From positions 87,195,448 to 87,259,447 of the forward strand of contig CM067373.1 of NCBI GenBank assembly GCA_034401795.1: DNA of 64,000 bases, in the 5' to 3' direction. The position numbers were made by a program, and so were the translations under genes. The DNA is from Chaetoderma sp. LZ-2023a. Its lineage: Eukaryota > Mollusca > Caudofoveata > Chaetodermatida > Chaetodermatidae. Below, one piece after another: positions 43,350 through 56,849 of the stretch; positions within the stretch are counted from its first letter, which is position 1; every line of letters begins with the position of its first letter. The notes below the pieces were generated by a model that worked only from the letters and a program-made list of their open reading frames with translations, was not told the origin of the DNA and did no database searches.

Positions 43350-44868
43350 AGAAACCAATCCAACCATAACGTTTACTGAACTAGTCCTCAGAAGACTGAA
43401 CCAACTGGTCAGGGATGAGGAGATTGACTCCTCCACCGCCTACAGACTGATCCCAGACACCACCCCCCCCCCCCCGCCAGTTTCTATTTACTACAAAAAA
43501 TTCACAAGGCCAAAAAAGATGGCCTAACCCCAGATAGACCAATTATCAGCGGCATCGGCTGCCCTACGGAACTCATCAGTAGTTTCGTGGATGAACACAT
43601 TAAGGTTCACGTTGGACACCACAGACTTCATCAACAAAGTAGAGTCCTTTGGCCAACTTAAGGCTAATTCGCTACTAGTCACCATGGATGTCACATCCTT
43701 ATACACAAACATCCTAAACAGAGAAGGCATCAGAGTGGTAGCCATGTTTGCTAAAACATGGTATGTCAGGCACACTCTCAATCAGGAGCCTCTGTAACCT
43801 CCTGAAACTCGTTTTGGAATGCAACAGTTTTGAAATCAACGGAGAACATTATCTCCAAGTGGGCGGTACCGCAATGGGAAGCAAAGCAGCATGCACATCT
43901 GCATGCATCTTCATGAGCATTCTAGAGGATAAGCTGCTACAGAATGCACCATACTCCCGAGCACTGTACGTCAGATACATAGACGACATCTTTATGATCT
44001 GGGAGCACAGGCACGAAGCTCAACAAGAGTTTGTCACTCACATGAATGCACCCCAACACAGCATTAAATTCACCATGGAATACGCATCATATGCCAAGTC
44101 TCCTTTTTGGACACCATGATCCAAAACTCGCAAACGAATTCCATCATATTCGACCTCTATATACCAAGCCCACGGACACACATGGGTAGCTACACTACGA
44201 GTCTGCCCACCCGGCCTCTTGTAAAGAGCCAGCCCATATGGCCAATTCCTTAGGCTTAGAAGGATCTGCTCCACCCTTCAAGATTTTGATAGAAACAGCC
44301 TAACCATACACTCACACTACAGAGTCCGGGGCTATCCTGCCAAGATACTACAAAAGGCCAGATGGACAGCCCGGTCCAAGGACCGCCAGTCACTCCTCAA
44401 ACCCACCCCAATGGACCCATCCACCAAAAAGCCCTACAGACAAATCTTTGTCTGTGAATTCAACCGCACAGATATGATGCTGAAGGACACAATCACCAAA
44501 TTCTGGCCCATCCTACAGGGAAAAGAACATTGCAGGCTAGGTTTCCCAGAAAAAACCCTATCGCTTTCAAAAACAAAACAATAAAAGATATGATCGTCAG
44601 GGACAAACTCCCTCCCCTGGACCAACCGGCCCAAGAATACCACAACCCGTTAATCCCTTGGCCAACCTAGAACTGTAATATCTGCAATAATATGGACAAA
44701 TCCAGATTCTTTAAAACCAACACACTGGCCTCTCCTACAGAGCCTAAATTATATGCAACTGTCAATCACGCAATATAGTCTGTCCCCTAAAGTGCAAAGC
44801 TTGTGGCAAACAATGCGTAGGAGAAACCCTCTGCCCCTTTAAAATCAGGATCCAAGAACACAAGCGCT
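43350..44868 (+). mobile_element. Penelope-like element fragment (RT and degraded GIY-YIG)
   Basis: Across several frames: [29 protein letters not shown] (43540), [14 protein letters not shown] (43674), LVLECNSFEINGEHYLQVGG with TAMGSKAA (43810-43890), VRYIDDIFMIWEH (43970, YIDD catalytic box), FKNKTIKDMIVRDKLPP (44570). Near the 3' end CKACGKQCVGETLCPFKIRI resembles the Cys-rich and YVGET part of the GIY-YIG endonuclease that defines canonical Penelope-like elements. A 16-base C run (43457-43475) and many stops or shifts show that it is dead. It abuts the LINE fragment on the left and the CTAG array on the right. Confidence 0.85.
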
Positions 44869-47769
44869 CTAGGTTAGCATTCTAAACTAGTAGACTATGA
44901 TATATCATAGGCTAGTATGCTAAGTCTCGGTTAGAAATCTATGTTAGTGGGCTAGTAGATTTGGCTCGAATTCCAGACTAACTAGAGCTCTAGGCTCGTA
45001 GGCTGGTATAAGACTAGGTCAGTAGACTAATAGACAAGGTTAGATGTCTAGCCTAGTAGACTCGGTCATAAGATTAGCATAGTACACTAGGCTCTGGGAG
45101 TCTAGTTTAGTAGGTTAGTAGAATTGATCTAGGCTAGATGCTTAGGCTAGTAGACTATGGGAGAAGTCCAGATTTCGTGACTACAGGATTAGGATAATAG
45201 GCTAGTAGACTAGGCTAGAAGTATATGCTAGAACTCAAGGTTTGTGGGCTAGTAGACTCCGTTAGAATTCTAGACTAGTAGACTGGTAGAAGTCAAGTGT
45301 AATAGGCTAGACGTCTAGGCCAGGAGACTATGGTAGAAGTATGGGCGAGAAGTAAAGGATAACAGACTGGCTAGAGGTCTACACTAGTAGATGAAGCCAG
45401 AAGTCAAGGCTAGTAGTATAGGTTTAAAGTCTAGGCTAGAAGGCTAGTAACCCAGGCTAGTAGACTACCTGGGTAGAAGTATATGTTGTAGACTACAAGT
45501 CTAGGTTAGAAGCATAGGAAAGCAGACTAGGCTAGATGTCTAGGCTAGAAGTCTAGGCGAGTGGGCTGGTAGACTAGGTTAGAAGTCTAAACTAGAGGTC
45601 GAGGGTGTAAATCTAGTCCAGTAGGCAAAGACTATCTTATAAGGCTAGGCTAGTAGTCTAAGTATGTAGGATAGTAGAATAGGCTAAGCCTAGGCTAGTA
45701 GATTGCTTGGATAAGACACTGCTGTAGACTAGTCTAAACGTCTAGGCTAGAAGTCTAAACTAGTCTAGAAGTCCAGACTACAATGTTAGTAGGCTAGGCT
45801 TAAGGTCTTAGGTAGAAGCATATGCTAGTCGGTTTGGTTAGAGGTCTCAGCTAGAAGTCTAGGTTAGTAGGCTAGAAGTAGACTCGGCTAGAATTATAGG
45901 CTACCTAGAACTATAGGCTAGTAGACTGGTAGAAGTCTGGAGGTGTAGGCTCGAAGTCTTCTAGACTAGTGGGCTAGTAGACGATGCTAGAAATTTATGC
46001 TAGCAGGCTATCAAGTAGACTATGCTAGAGGTCTAGGCGAGTAAAATAGGCAAAAGGCAATGCCAGTAGACTAGGCTAGAAGGATAGTCTAGTAGGTTAG
46101 CATAATAAGATAGAAGTCTAGGCTAGTAGGCTAATAGACTAATCAAGAAGTCGATGTTATATTTATAGGCTAGAATTATAGGTTAGCATGGCTAGTAAAT
46201 TTTGCAATAAGTCTAGGCTGTAGACTAAGCTATAAGTATGTGATAGTAGACTCGGCTATACGACTGGGGTAGAAGCATAGGCTACTAGACTAGGCTAGAA
46301 GTATAAGCTAGTAGACAACATGTGTAGAAGGCAAGGTTGTAGCCTATACTAAAAGTGCACGCTAGAAGTCTAAACTGATATACTAGGCTAGCACTCTAAA
46401 CCACTAGACTAGTAAACTAAACTAAATTCTAAGTTAAAAGCATAGGCTAGCAGACTAGGTTACTATGCTAGAAATCTAGGCTACAAGGCGAGGTTAGTTG
46501 GCTGTTAGATCTGGTCCAGAATTCTAGGCTAACTAGCACTTTAAATTAGACGGCGAATGTAGTGGGAGAAGACTGTGGAGCAGGTTAGAAATCTAGGCTA
46601 GTAGGCTCGTAGACTAAGTTAGAATTCAAAGCTAGTAGACTAGGATCTCAGACTAGGCTATAGGTCTAGGCTAGGAGACTATGTGGAAATCTAGGCTAAT
46701 ACACAACGCTAATAGACTAGGCTAGTGACCTAGCATATTAATCTAGGTGTCTAAGCTAGCACTCTGAGTATGGTAGAAGACTAGACACGAAGTCTAGGTT
46801 AGGTGGCTAGTATTCTATGCTAGAAATCTAAGGTTACCGTCCAGAGCAGTGGGCTAGTAGATTCAGCTAGATATCTACACTAGGAGCCTACCTGTGTAGA
46901 GGTCTATGTTCTAAACGAGTCCTTAAGTCTAGGCTAGTATTCTAAACTAGTAGACTAGGCTAGAAGTCTAGGCTAGTAGAGTAAGGTAAACATCAAGGAC
47001 AAAAGGATATGCTAGTAGGCTATGTGATTAGACTATGATCTACGCTAGTAGTAATATTTATTAGACTAGTAGACTTGGCTAGAGTTTCAAATGTCTAGGC
47101 TAGTAGACTATGGTAGAAGTCTATGCTATAGTCATAGGGTTGTAGGCTAGTAAAGTAGACTAGGTTATAATTCTAGGCTATAACCCTAGATTAGTGGGCT
47201 AGTAAATTCAGTTAGAATTCTGGACGAACTAGAACTCTAGGCTTCTTGGCTAGAAGACTGGCAAAGCTTTTAATAGAGATGGCTAGTAGAATGATGGGCT
47301 AGTTGGCTAGTAGATTAGACCAGAAATTTTGGCTAGTAGGCCAGTAGCCTAGGTTATAAATCTGAGCAAGCAAAGTAGGCAAGAGGACTAGTCTAGTCTA
47401 ATAGGCTAGTAGAATATGCTAGAAGCCTAGGCTGATAGGTTATAAATATAGGCTAGCGGACTAGGCTAGAAGTCTATGCTAGCATCGGTAGTAGATTATG
47501 CTATAAGTCTAGTATGTAGATTAAGCTAGAAGTCTATGCTAGTTGGCTAGTAGACTGGGCTGTAAGACAAAGCTAGAAGTATAGGCTAATGGACTAGGCT
47601 CGGAGTCTAGGTTATAAGTCTAGGTTAGTAGGCTAGTAGACATGGCTAGAATTCGAAGCTAGGCTAGAAGGATAATGGACTGGTTATTAGACGATGTTAG
47701 ATATCTAGGCTAGTAGGCAAGACTAGTGGCTTAGTAGATTCAGCCAGATGTCTAGGATAGAAATCTAAC
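44869..47769 (+). repeat. CTAG minisatellite, segment II
   Basis: 2.9 kb of the same degenerate words as segment I. Ends AGAAATCTAAC directly at the TA target of the Tc1 element. Confidence 0.95.
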
Positions 47770-47771
47770 TA

Positions 47772-49430
47772 TACACCTGTGCAAAAGTTAAGCACCAGCA
47801 AAAACAATAGAACGTAGAAACATGATGGTACAACTAGGCTGCCATACTTTTTGTCCCCGCGTTAGCTGACATAATTCCAAGTACGAAATGTACATGCATG
47901 CATGACTTCACGCCGCTTGATGTCCGTGCGTGGCGGGAAACAGCACACGTGTTCAGTTATGTAAAAGTCCAGTTTGAGGTGTAGAACATTACATACAGAT
48001 TTAGGCGACAAGATTAGGAATTTTGTGTTCATGACCGTGGTTTATTTGTACAGAGAGAATTAGCTCTTGATTGTGAACCGCTATGGCAAGACGAAGGTTA
48101 AGTGATCGTGTGAAATGGCAAATCATAGGCATGCATACCACTGGTATGTCATGCAGAGATATTGGCAGACAGCTGAACATTAACCATACTGTAATCAGTC
48201 GTTTGATTGCAAAACATGGGCAAACTAACGAGGTGAAGGACAGGCCTAGATCTGGAAGACCGAAGAAGACTACTGCCAGTGATGATCAAGCCCTAGTACG
48301 CCTTGTTAGGAGATCTCCATTCACCAACAGCAGAGTGCTCAGCCAGCAATGGGAAACGCGCAATAGAGTGTCAATGTCTACCGTCAAAAGGAGACTGTAT
48401 GCTGCTGGCATGAAAGCTAGGAGACCTGTCAGACGTCCTCTCCTCACTGCACACCACAAAGAGGAGCGTCTGAGGTGGTGCAACGAAAGAAGACACTTGA
48501 ACATGAGATCCTGGAGACGGGTACACTGGTCCGATGAAAGTCGGTTCCTGCTTCATGCCACAGATGGTCGAACTCGTGTATGGAGGTCCAGACGCACGGC
48601 GTACGACCAACGTAACATCATGGAAGAAGTTCCATTTGGTGGAGGTTCCGTTATGATATAGGGGTGCATCTCATTTGATTGTAAGCTGGCTCTGTTGACT
48701 GTACCTGGAACACTAAATGGACAAAGATATCAAGATTCCATACTGGATAGAGTTGTGGTCCCTCATTTTGTAAATCATGCACCTGGAACCCACCCTATAT
48801 TCATGGATGACAACGCCCGACCACATCGTGCTAGAGCTGTGCATGAATACCTCCGCCAGAATGCCATCGAAACCCTACCATGGCCAGCAAGGAGCCCTGA
48901 CATGAACCCTATTGAGCATATCTGGGACATTCTGGGAAACATGGTGAGAAGGAGGGATCCTCCTGTGCAGAACCTACAGGAATTAACAGACGCACTCCGT
49001 CTTGAATGGCAACGAATACCACAATGGCGTATCAGTCGGTTGGTGACCAGCATGAGACGTCGTGTCCAGGCCGTCATCCAGGCACAAGGTGGATATACCC
49101 GGTATTAATAATGACAGTCTCAAACTCGTGCACAGATGTTAAACTTCGTTTTCAGACACCATTAATGACAATCTAGCCACGTGTGTCAACTGTAGGGCAA
49201 TAGTTGTCAGTTGTGTCAACGTAACCATATTCAGGCCTCGTTTTCAAGTTCAAACAAAAACATAGTGTTTCCCCACCATCATAATCAGCATTCCTCTAGT
49301 TGCATTATTACCTCTTGCACTAAGATGGATGGGTACATAAATGTTTATGCTATTGCTTTCTTCATAGCACATGAATATACCCTCGCATGTGCGTAAACAT
49401 AGGGTGGTGCTTAACTTTTGCACAGGTGTA
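47772..49430 (+). mobile_element. Tc1-type transposon, complete, 26-bp TIRs, TA target duplication
   Basis: Perfect 26-bp terminal inverted repeats starting TACACCTGTGCAAAAG on the left and ending CTTTTGCACAGGTGTA on the right, flanked by TA (47770-47771 and 49431-49432). Length 1659 bp. About 310 bp precede and 320 bp follow the transposase gene. CTAG repeats continue on either side, so it jumped into the array after the array had formed. Confidence 0.97.
48083..49108 (+). pseudogene. Tc1-type DD34E transposase, single nonsense codon
   Basis: 341-codon reading frame. N-terminal helix-turn-helix pair (about residues 6-110) with LSDRVKWQIIGMH and GRQLNINHTVISRLI, joined by the basic RPRSGRPKK linker. 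Catalytic domain: Asp-151 in VHWSDESRF, Asp-243 in FMDDNARPH, Glu-278 in SPDMNPIEHIWD, with 34 residues between the last two, so DD34E. The only break is TAG at codon 193 in GGSVMI-stop-GC, where the family has Trp (TGG); a single G-to-A change explains it. No frameshift. The rest is full length for a Tc1 transposase (about 340 residues). The copy is non-autonomous now but recent. Confidence 0.95.
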
Positions 49431-49432
49431 TA

Positions 49433-52400
49433 GTAGATTAGGGTAGAAGTCTAGACTGGAAGTATATGTTAGTGGGCTACTAGGTTAGAACCCCAGGGTA
49501 GCAGTCCAGACTAGTGTGCTACTAGACTCAGCTAAATGTCTAGGATTAAAATGTACGCAAGTAGGCTAGTATAGAACACTAGAACTCTAGGCTTGTAGAC
49601 TAGGCTAGACGTCGTGGATAGATGGCTAAGCTGGAAGTCTAGAATGGCGTGGCTAGTCGACTAGGATAGCTGTTTGGGCTAGTAGACTACCTGTGCAGAA
49701 AGCTATGTTGCGAACTAGACTATGTCTAGGCTAGAATTCTAAACTAGCTGACTAGGCTAGTAGAATAGGTTAAACATCTAAGATAGAAGCATATGCTATC
49801 AGGCTAGCCGACTAGGCTAGTATTCAAATTTATTGAGCTGGTATATTTGTCTACACTTCTAGAACTCTAGGGTCGTGGGATAATAGGCTGGTAGAAGTCT
49901 AGGAGCACAGATTAGATGTCTAGGTTATTATACTAGGTTAAAGGCTTAAAGGTTTAGGCAAATAGAGTAGTTTAGTCTAGTAGAGAAGGCTAGCACTCTA
50001 GGCTAGTGGGCTAGTAGAGTAGGCCAGAAATCTTGGTTAGTAGGCCAGTAGCCTAAGTTAAAAATATTAAACTAGGCTAGCAGGCTACAAGACTAGGCTA
50101 GTATGCTAGTATACTAGGATAGAATAGAAGTTTGTAAGCTATGCTAGAAGTCTTGGATAGAAGAATAGAAGAATAAGCGAGAAGCATATGATAATCGCTT
50201 ATAATGCTAGAAATCTAAGCCAGTATGGCCATGGGACTAGGCTAAAAGTCTAGGCTTGTAGACTATCTGGGCAGAGGACAATGCTGTAAGCTAAACATTC
50301 TAGGGTAGATGTATAAACTAGTAGACTAGTCTAGAAGTGTAGGCTACTAGGCTAGTAAACTATGTAAATGCCTCGGCTTGAAGCATATACTAGTAGGCCT
50401 GGCTAAGTCTGAACTAGAACTTCGTAGAGAAGTCTAGATTAATAGGCTAGTAGACTAGGATAGAAGACTATGCTAATATACTAGGCTAGAAGTCTAGGAT
50501 AGCAGGCTAGTAGACTAGGCTAGAAGTCAAGGCTAGATGCCTAGGCTAAAAAACTATTCTATACATCTAGGATAGTAGTCTATGTAGTAGACAAGATAGG
50601 TCTAGGCTAGCAAGGCCAGTATATTCAGCTAGAATTCTAGGCTATAAACTACACTATTTGTCTAGGCTTGTATTCTAATATTGTGATATATGTAATTATG
50701 TATAGGGTAGAAGCATAGGCTGGCAGACTAGGCTAGAAGTATATGCTAGTAGAAAACCTGGGTAGAAGTCAAGGCTGTAGCATATGCTAAAAGTCAAAGC
50801 TAGAGGTCTAAACTAGTAAACTATGCTAGAAGCCTAGGATACTAGGCTAGTAGCCTAGGCTAATACACAAGACTATTGTTAGATGACTAGGATAAAGATC
50901 TAAGCTAGTAGAGTAGGGTAGAAATATAAACTGGCGGTCTGGGTTAGTAGGCTAGTATACTAGGCTAGAACTCTAGGGTAGAAGTCAAAAGTACAGTGCT
51001 AGTAGTGTCAGTTAAAAGTTTAGGCTAGAAGGCTAGGCTAGTAAATTAGTTTAGAAGGCTAGGCTAGAAGTCTAGCCTGGTAAGAGTAGACTAGTTTAGA
51101 GGTCTAGGCCAGAGGGTTAGGCTAGGTTGGAAGTCTATGCTAATGTGGCTAGTAGATTATAATAGTTGTCTAGGCTAGTAGACAACCTGTATACAAGTCT
51201 ACTGTGTAGACTCGTCTAGACGTCTAGGCGAGAATTAAAAAATTAGTAGACTAGGAGGCCTACTAGGATATAAGCATATACTAGTAGGCTACCCAACAAG
51301 GCGAAAAGTCAAGGCTAGATGCCAACGCTCGACTAGTCTAACCATCTAGACCAGAAATTTAGCCTAGTAGACATGCCTAGAACTCTAGCCTAGTAGACTA
51401 GGCTAGAGGTCTATGCTATCAAGGCTAGTCGATTAGGCTAGAATACCAGGCTGTAGACTAGGCCATTATGTTGCTAATGTTAATAGACCTGGCTATATGT
51501 CTAGGCTAGAAGTATAGTCTGGTAGACTAGGCTAGAAGTATAGGCTAGTAGACAATCTGAGTAGAAGTAAAGGTGGTAGCTTATGCTATATGTTAAGTCA
51601 AAAGTAGTAACTATGCTAGAAGTATAGGCTACTAGGATAGGAGCCTAGAGAAACGGCTAGAAGCATAGGCTAGTAGGATAGGAGACTATGCTAGAACTAT
51701 AGATTTGATGTCTAGATTAGTAGGCTAGCAGACTTGGCTAGCATTCTAGGCTAACTAGAACTCCATGCTAGTGGGCTAATTGATTGGTAGAAGCCTAGTA
51801 GAGCATGCCATATCTCTAAGCTAAAAGGCTAGTAGACTATGTTAGAAATCCAGTCTAGTAGGCTAGGCTATCAGACTAGACTAGAGGTCTCAGTTAGGAG
51901 ACTATATTTGAAATGTAGGCTAGACGACTAGGCTAATACACTAGCCAAGACGGCTAGTAGAATATGCTAGAACTCTAGGCTAGTAGGCTAGCATACTAGG
52001 ATAGAAATCTAAGCTAGTAGCGTAGGCTAGAAGTATAGACTAGAAGCATAAGCTAGAACTTTTAGACTAGGATATATGCCTAGTCTAATAGACTCCCTGG
52101 GTAGAAGTATATGCTGTAGACTATTCTAGAAACCTAGGCTCGAACTCTAAACCAGTAGTCCATGTTAGACATATATGGGAGTAGGCTACAGTAAATGCTT
52201 TAGAAGTGTAGACTAGAAGGCGGTGTTAGTGGTCTAGTAGATTTTGCTAACCAGAACTCTAGGCTCGTCAGGGTAAAAGACATGTAGAGATCTCGTAGAG
52301 AAGGCTAGCAGTCTGTGTTAGTAGATTAGTCGACTAGGTTAGAAGTCTAGGCTAGTAGAATAGGTTAGAAGAATAGGCTAGTAGACTAGGCTAGAAGTTT

Positions 52401-55400
52401 AGGCTAGTAGTCTGCGAGTCTAGTACGCCAGCAGACTCGGCCAGATGTATATGCTAGAGGTTCAGGCTAGTAGACGATGGGAAAAGTCTAGACTATGTGG
52501 GTAGGCTAGTATATTAATCTAGAAGTGTAGGTGAAAACTCTTGGCTAGTGGGCTAGTAGACTCATCCAGGCAAACTAGATCTCTATGCTACGAGGCTAGT
52601 GGATTGGTAGAAGTCTAGTAGAGAATGCTAGGAGTGTAGGTTAGAAATTTGGACTAGTAGACTAGGAACGAACACCAGGTTAGTTGACTAGGCTAGAAGT
52701 CTAGGCTAGGAGGCTAGTAGGCTAGTACACTAGACGTCTGGGCTAGTAGACCATGTAGAGTATTGGCTAGACGGCACCGCTAGAAGATTAGACTAGAAGC
52801 CAAGTCTAGTTGAATATGTTTGAGGTCTAGGCTAGAAGTCTAGCCTAGTATGTCGCGTAAACTAGGCTAGTAGACTACCTGGGCAGAAGTCTATGTTGTA
52901 GGCTAGGATAGAATTCTAGGCTAAAATTATAGGCTAGTCGGCTTGTTGACTAGGCTAGAAATCTGAGCTAGTAGACTAGGAAAGTACACTATGTTAGTAG
53001 ACTATGCTGGAATGCCAGGCTAGTAGAATAAGAGACATCTAGGCTAGTAGACTATCTGCGTAGAAGTCATGGCTGTGGACTAGTATACAAGTCCGGTTTA
53101 GAGTTTAAACTACAAAACTAGGCTAGAAGTCTGGCTACTAGGCTAGTAGATATTTGCTAGATTTGGCTCAATTAGTAGGTTAGTGGACTAGTCTAGCAGT
53201 CTAGGCTAATAGAGTAGGGTAGAAGTTTGTGTTGGAAGTCTAGCCTAGTAGTCTATGCTAGAAGGCAAGCCTAGTAGACTATGTTGGAAGTTCAGGCGGA
53301 AGCATAGCTTAGTATGGCTAGTAAACAAGGCTAGAAGGCTGACTGTGTATAATACTAGGTTGTATATAATTAGGCTAGACGCTGAGGATAGTAGGCTAGT
53401 AGACTAGGCGAGAGGGCTAGGCTAGAAATCTAAGCTATTGGGCTAGTAGATTTGACTATAAATCTAGGATGTAGGTCTAGGGGTGTAAAGCAAGGCTAGT
53501 AGATTAGCTTATATGGTTAGGTAAGTAATCTAGATATAGAGGTTTAGACTAGCATGCTAGTAGACTGGGCTAGAAGTCTAGGCTAGTAGGATAGTAGAAT
53601 GGGTGAGAAGTGCAGTCTAGTAGTGTAGGCTAGTAGTCTAGGCTAGAAGTCTAGTCTAGCATGGCTAGTAGACTAGGAAAAAAGGCTTGGCTAGTAGACA
53701 ACGTCGAGGGTATAAGTCCAAAATAGAAGTCTAGGCTACTAGGCTAGTAGACTAGGTCAAAGGTCTATGCTAGAAGCATATGCTAGTAGGCTAGGATAGA
53801 AGTCTTGGCTAGAAGTTCAGGTTAATATGCCAGTAGACTTGGATACGATTCTAAGCTAACTAGACCTCTAGGTTAGTAGGATAGCATACAGCTAGAAGCC
53901 TTGCAGAGCATGATAGACGTCTCGGTTAGTGGTCTAGTAGACTAGGCTAGAAAACGCTAGTAGGCTAAGTAGACTGGGCTCGAGCTCGAGACCAGTAGAG
54001 TAGGCTAGAAGACTATTTTAGCAGATTACGATAAAAGTCTAGGCCAGTCGAATAGAATAGGCTACAACTCTAGGATAGTAGACAACCTGGGTAGAAGTCA
54101 AGGCTGCAGACTAGGTTAAAGAGTCTAAACTACGAGACTGCATGTGGTTTAGAAGTCTAGACTACTACACCAGTAAACTGCACGACTATGCTAGTAGACT
54201 ACGGCAAAAGGCTAGACTACAATCTAGAAGTTTAGGCAAGTAGGCTAGTATACTCAGCTAGAAATGTATGCTAGTAGACTAGAGCAGAAGGCCATGCTAA
54301 TAGGCTAGTAGAATAGGCTAAACATCTATGCTCGCAGACTAACAGACTAGGCTCGAAGACAAGGCTAGATATCTAGTTGAATAGAGTAGGCTAAAGGTCT
54401 AAGCTAACATGGCTAGTAGATTAGTCTATAACTCTCGTCTCTAGACTAGGCTATTAGTCTATGCTAGTAGCCTGGGCGATATGTATTGGCTAGATGCAGG
54501 TTGACTAGGCTAGAAGTACATGCTAGTATAAAACCTGGCTAAACGTCAAGACTATAGGTTATGCTAATCTCATCGGATAAAAATCTAAACTAGGAGACTA
54601 TGCTAGAAATCTAGGCTACGCTAAATGGCTAGTCTATGCTAGTAGATTAGGGTAGATATCTAGGATAGAAGTCTAGACTAATAGACAATGCTAGAATAAA
54701 AGCCGAGTAGTCTAGCTGGTATGGCTAGTAGACAAGGCTAGAAGGATACCTGTGTGGAAGTCTATGCTGTAGATTAGGCAAGAAGCGTAGGCTAGTAGAC
54801 TAGGTTAGACGTCTAGGATATTGAGCTAGTGGACTAGGTTAGAGGTTTAGGCTAGATGTATAGGGTGTAAATCTAGGCTAGCAGACTACCTACCATAGAC
54901 ATCTAGGCAGGTAAACTACACTAGAAGTTTAGACTAATAGATTAGAATAGTAGTCTACTCTATTAGACTACCTTGGTAGAAGACAATGCTTATACTAGGT
55001 TAAACATCTAGACTAGACTAGAAAAGTAAACTAGAAGTTTAAACTATAGACTATGCTAGAGGTCTAAGCTACGAGACTACGGTAAAAGGGTAGTCTAGGC
55101 TAGTAGATTAGGGTAAATGTCTGGGATAGAAGTCTAGCCTAGTAGACTATGCTAGAATGCTAGCCTAGTGGACTAGGTTAGAATTCTAGGCTAGTATTGG
55201 CCAGTAGACTAGGCTAGAGGACTACATGTGTAGAAGTCTGGGTTGCAGATTAGAGATCTAGGCTAGTAGGCTATCAGAGTAGGCTAGGGGGCTAGGCTAG
55301 AAGTCTAGACTATTGGACTAGTAGAATAGGCTAGAAGTGCCGTGTGTAAATCTAGGCTAGTTGACTAACTTAGACGCATATGCTAGTAAACTAGACTAGA

Positions 55401-56510
55401 AGCTTAGACTAGTAGGCTAGTAGACTAGGCTAGTAGGATAGCGGAAGAGGCGAGAAGTGTTGTCTAGTAGTTTTGGCTAGTAGAGACTACATGGCTAGTG
55501 ATATGGCTTAGACTAGGATAAATGTCTAGTCTTGAAATCTAAGCTAGGTGTCTATGATACAAGGCTAGTAGACTAGGGTAAAGTCTATGCTAGAAGCATA
55601 TGCTAGTAAGCTGGGATAGATGTCCCAGCTAGAAGTCTAGATTAACAGGCTAGGTGAGTTGGCTAGAATTCTAAATTAACTAGAACTACTAGACTAGTAG
55701 ACTGGTAGAAGTCTAGTAGAGTGGGCTAGAAGTATAGGTTAGTCGTCTAGTAGACCAGGCTAGAAATAAATGCCTGTAGTCCAGTAGAATATGCTATACG
55801 GCTAGGCCAGTAGAGTAAACTAGCAGACTAAGCTAGTAGACTTGGTTAGAAATCTAGGCTAGTAGGCTAGTAGAATAGGGTTGATGTCTAGGCTAGTAGA
55901 CTAGGAGAGAAGTCTCGGCTAGTAGACAGCCTGTGCAGAAGTCAAGACTGTAAACTAAGCTAAAGGTCTATGCTTGAAGTTTAAAGAAGTAGACCGTGCA
56001 AGAAGTCGAGACTACTAGGCTCTTAGACGATGGTAAAAGGCTAGCCTAGAATCATAGACTAGTAGACCAGGCGATAATGTTAGAAGTCTAGGCCACTAGA
56101 CTAGTAAACTAGACTAGAAGTCTAGGCTAATGGACTAGGGGAGACCTCTATGCTAGTTGACCACCTGCACATCATTCAACGCTCTAGACTACCGATGATA
56201 GAAGTCTATGCTAGTGGGCTAGTATATTGGACAAGAAGTCTAGTATAGAAATCTAGGCTAATGGCTAGTAGAGTAGGTTAGAATTCTAGGCCAGAAGTCT
56301 AGGCTAGCAATCCAGGCTAGTAGGCTAGAAGGCCATGCTACAAATCTAATCTAGTAGACTATACTAGTATGGCTAGTAGACTAGGGTAGATTTCTAGGCT
56401 AGTAGACTACTTGGTATAAGTTTAAGCTAGTAGACTAGGCTAGAGGTCTAAGCTAGTAGGCTGGTAGGTTAAGCTATAAGTCTAGGCTAGTCGGCTAGTA
56501 GATCATGCCA
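49433..56510 (+). repeat. CTAG minisatellite, segment III
   Basis: About 7.1 kb, the longest uninterrupted part. Most common words: CTAGGCTAGTAG, AGACTAGGCTAGAAGTCTAG, GGCTAGTAGACTA. Pronounced drift, with no clean higher-order unit visible by eye. Practically no frame above 60 codons on either strand. Confidence 0.95.
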
Positions 56511-56671
56511 GTTCCATCATATAGTTTCTCCACCAGAGTTGAGGTGTGTCGACAACCTCGCTCCCTCCGCCCCCCCCCCCCCCCCACACACACACACTCC
56601 TATTTCCTTAGATAAAATGAATTTATAAAATGAATGACCGATGGTCAATGCACTTGAGCTAAGTCAAGTGC

Positions 56672-56703
<32 letters not shown>

Positions 56704-56760
56704 TGTATGTATGTATGTATGTATGTATGTATGATTACTGTATTCTGCGGCTGTAGTAGT
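56511..56760 (+). repeat. polyC/(CA)n and (ATGT)n microsatellites
   Basis: C run plus CACACA at about 56569-56598 and TATG repeats at about 56672-56731, at the right border of the long CTAG segment. Confidence 0.9.
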
Positions 56761-56849
56761 AGTGGAGACATCCTACAGCTGCAATCAGTCCTTCTTCGCT
56801 TTTGCCCACTGTGTCTTGTCCTCAGCCAAAATCCTTAGCTTCCTCAGGC

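Noticed and set aside
42640..44868. Hammerhead ribozyme within the Penelope-like block
   Set aside because: No CTGATGA core paired with a GAAA box and matching stems was seen.
41262..56510. TAGGC-containing array as telomere repeats (TTAGGC type)
   Set aside because: TAGGC words occur within CTAGGCTAG, but there is no TTAGGC or TTAGGG tandem; the repeat is CTAG-based and interstitial.
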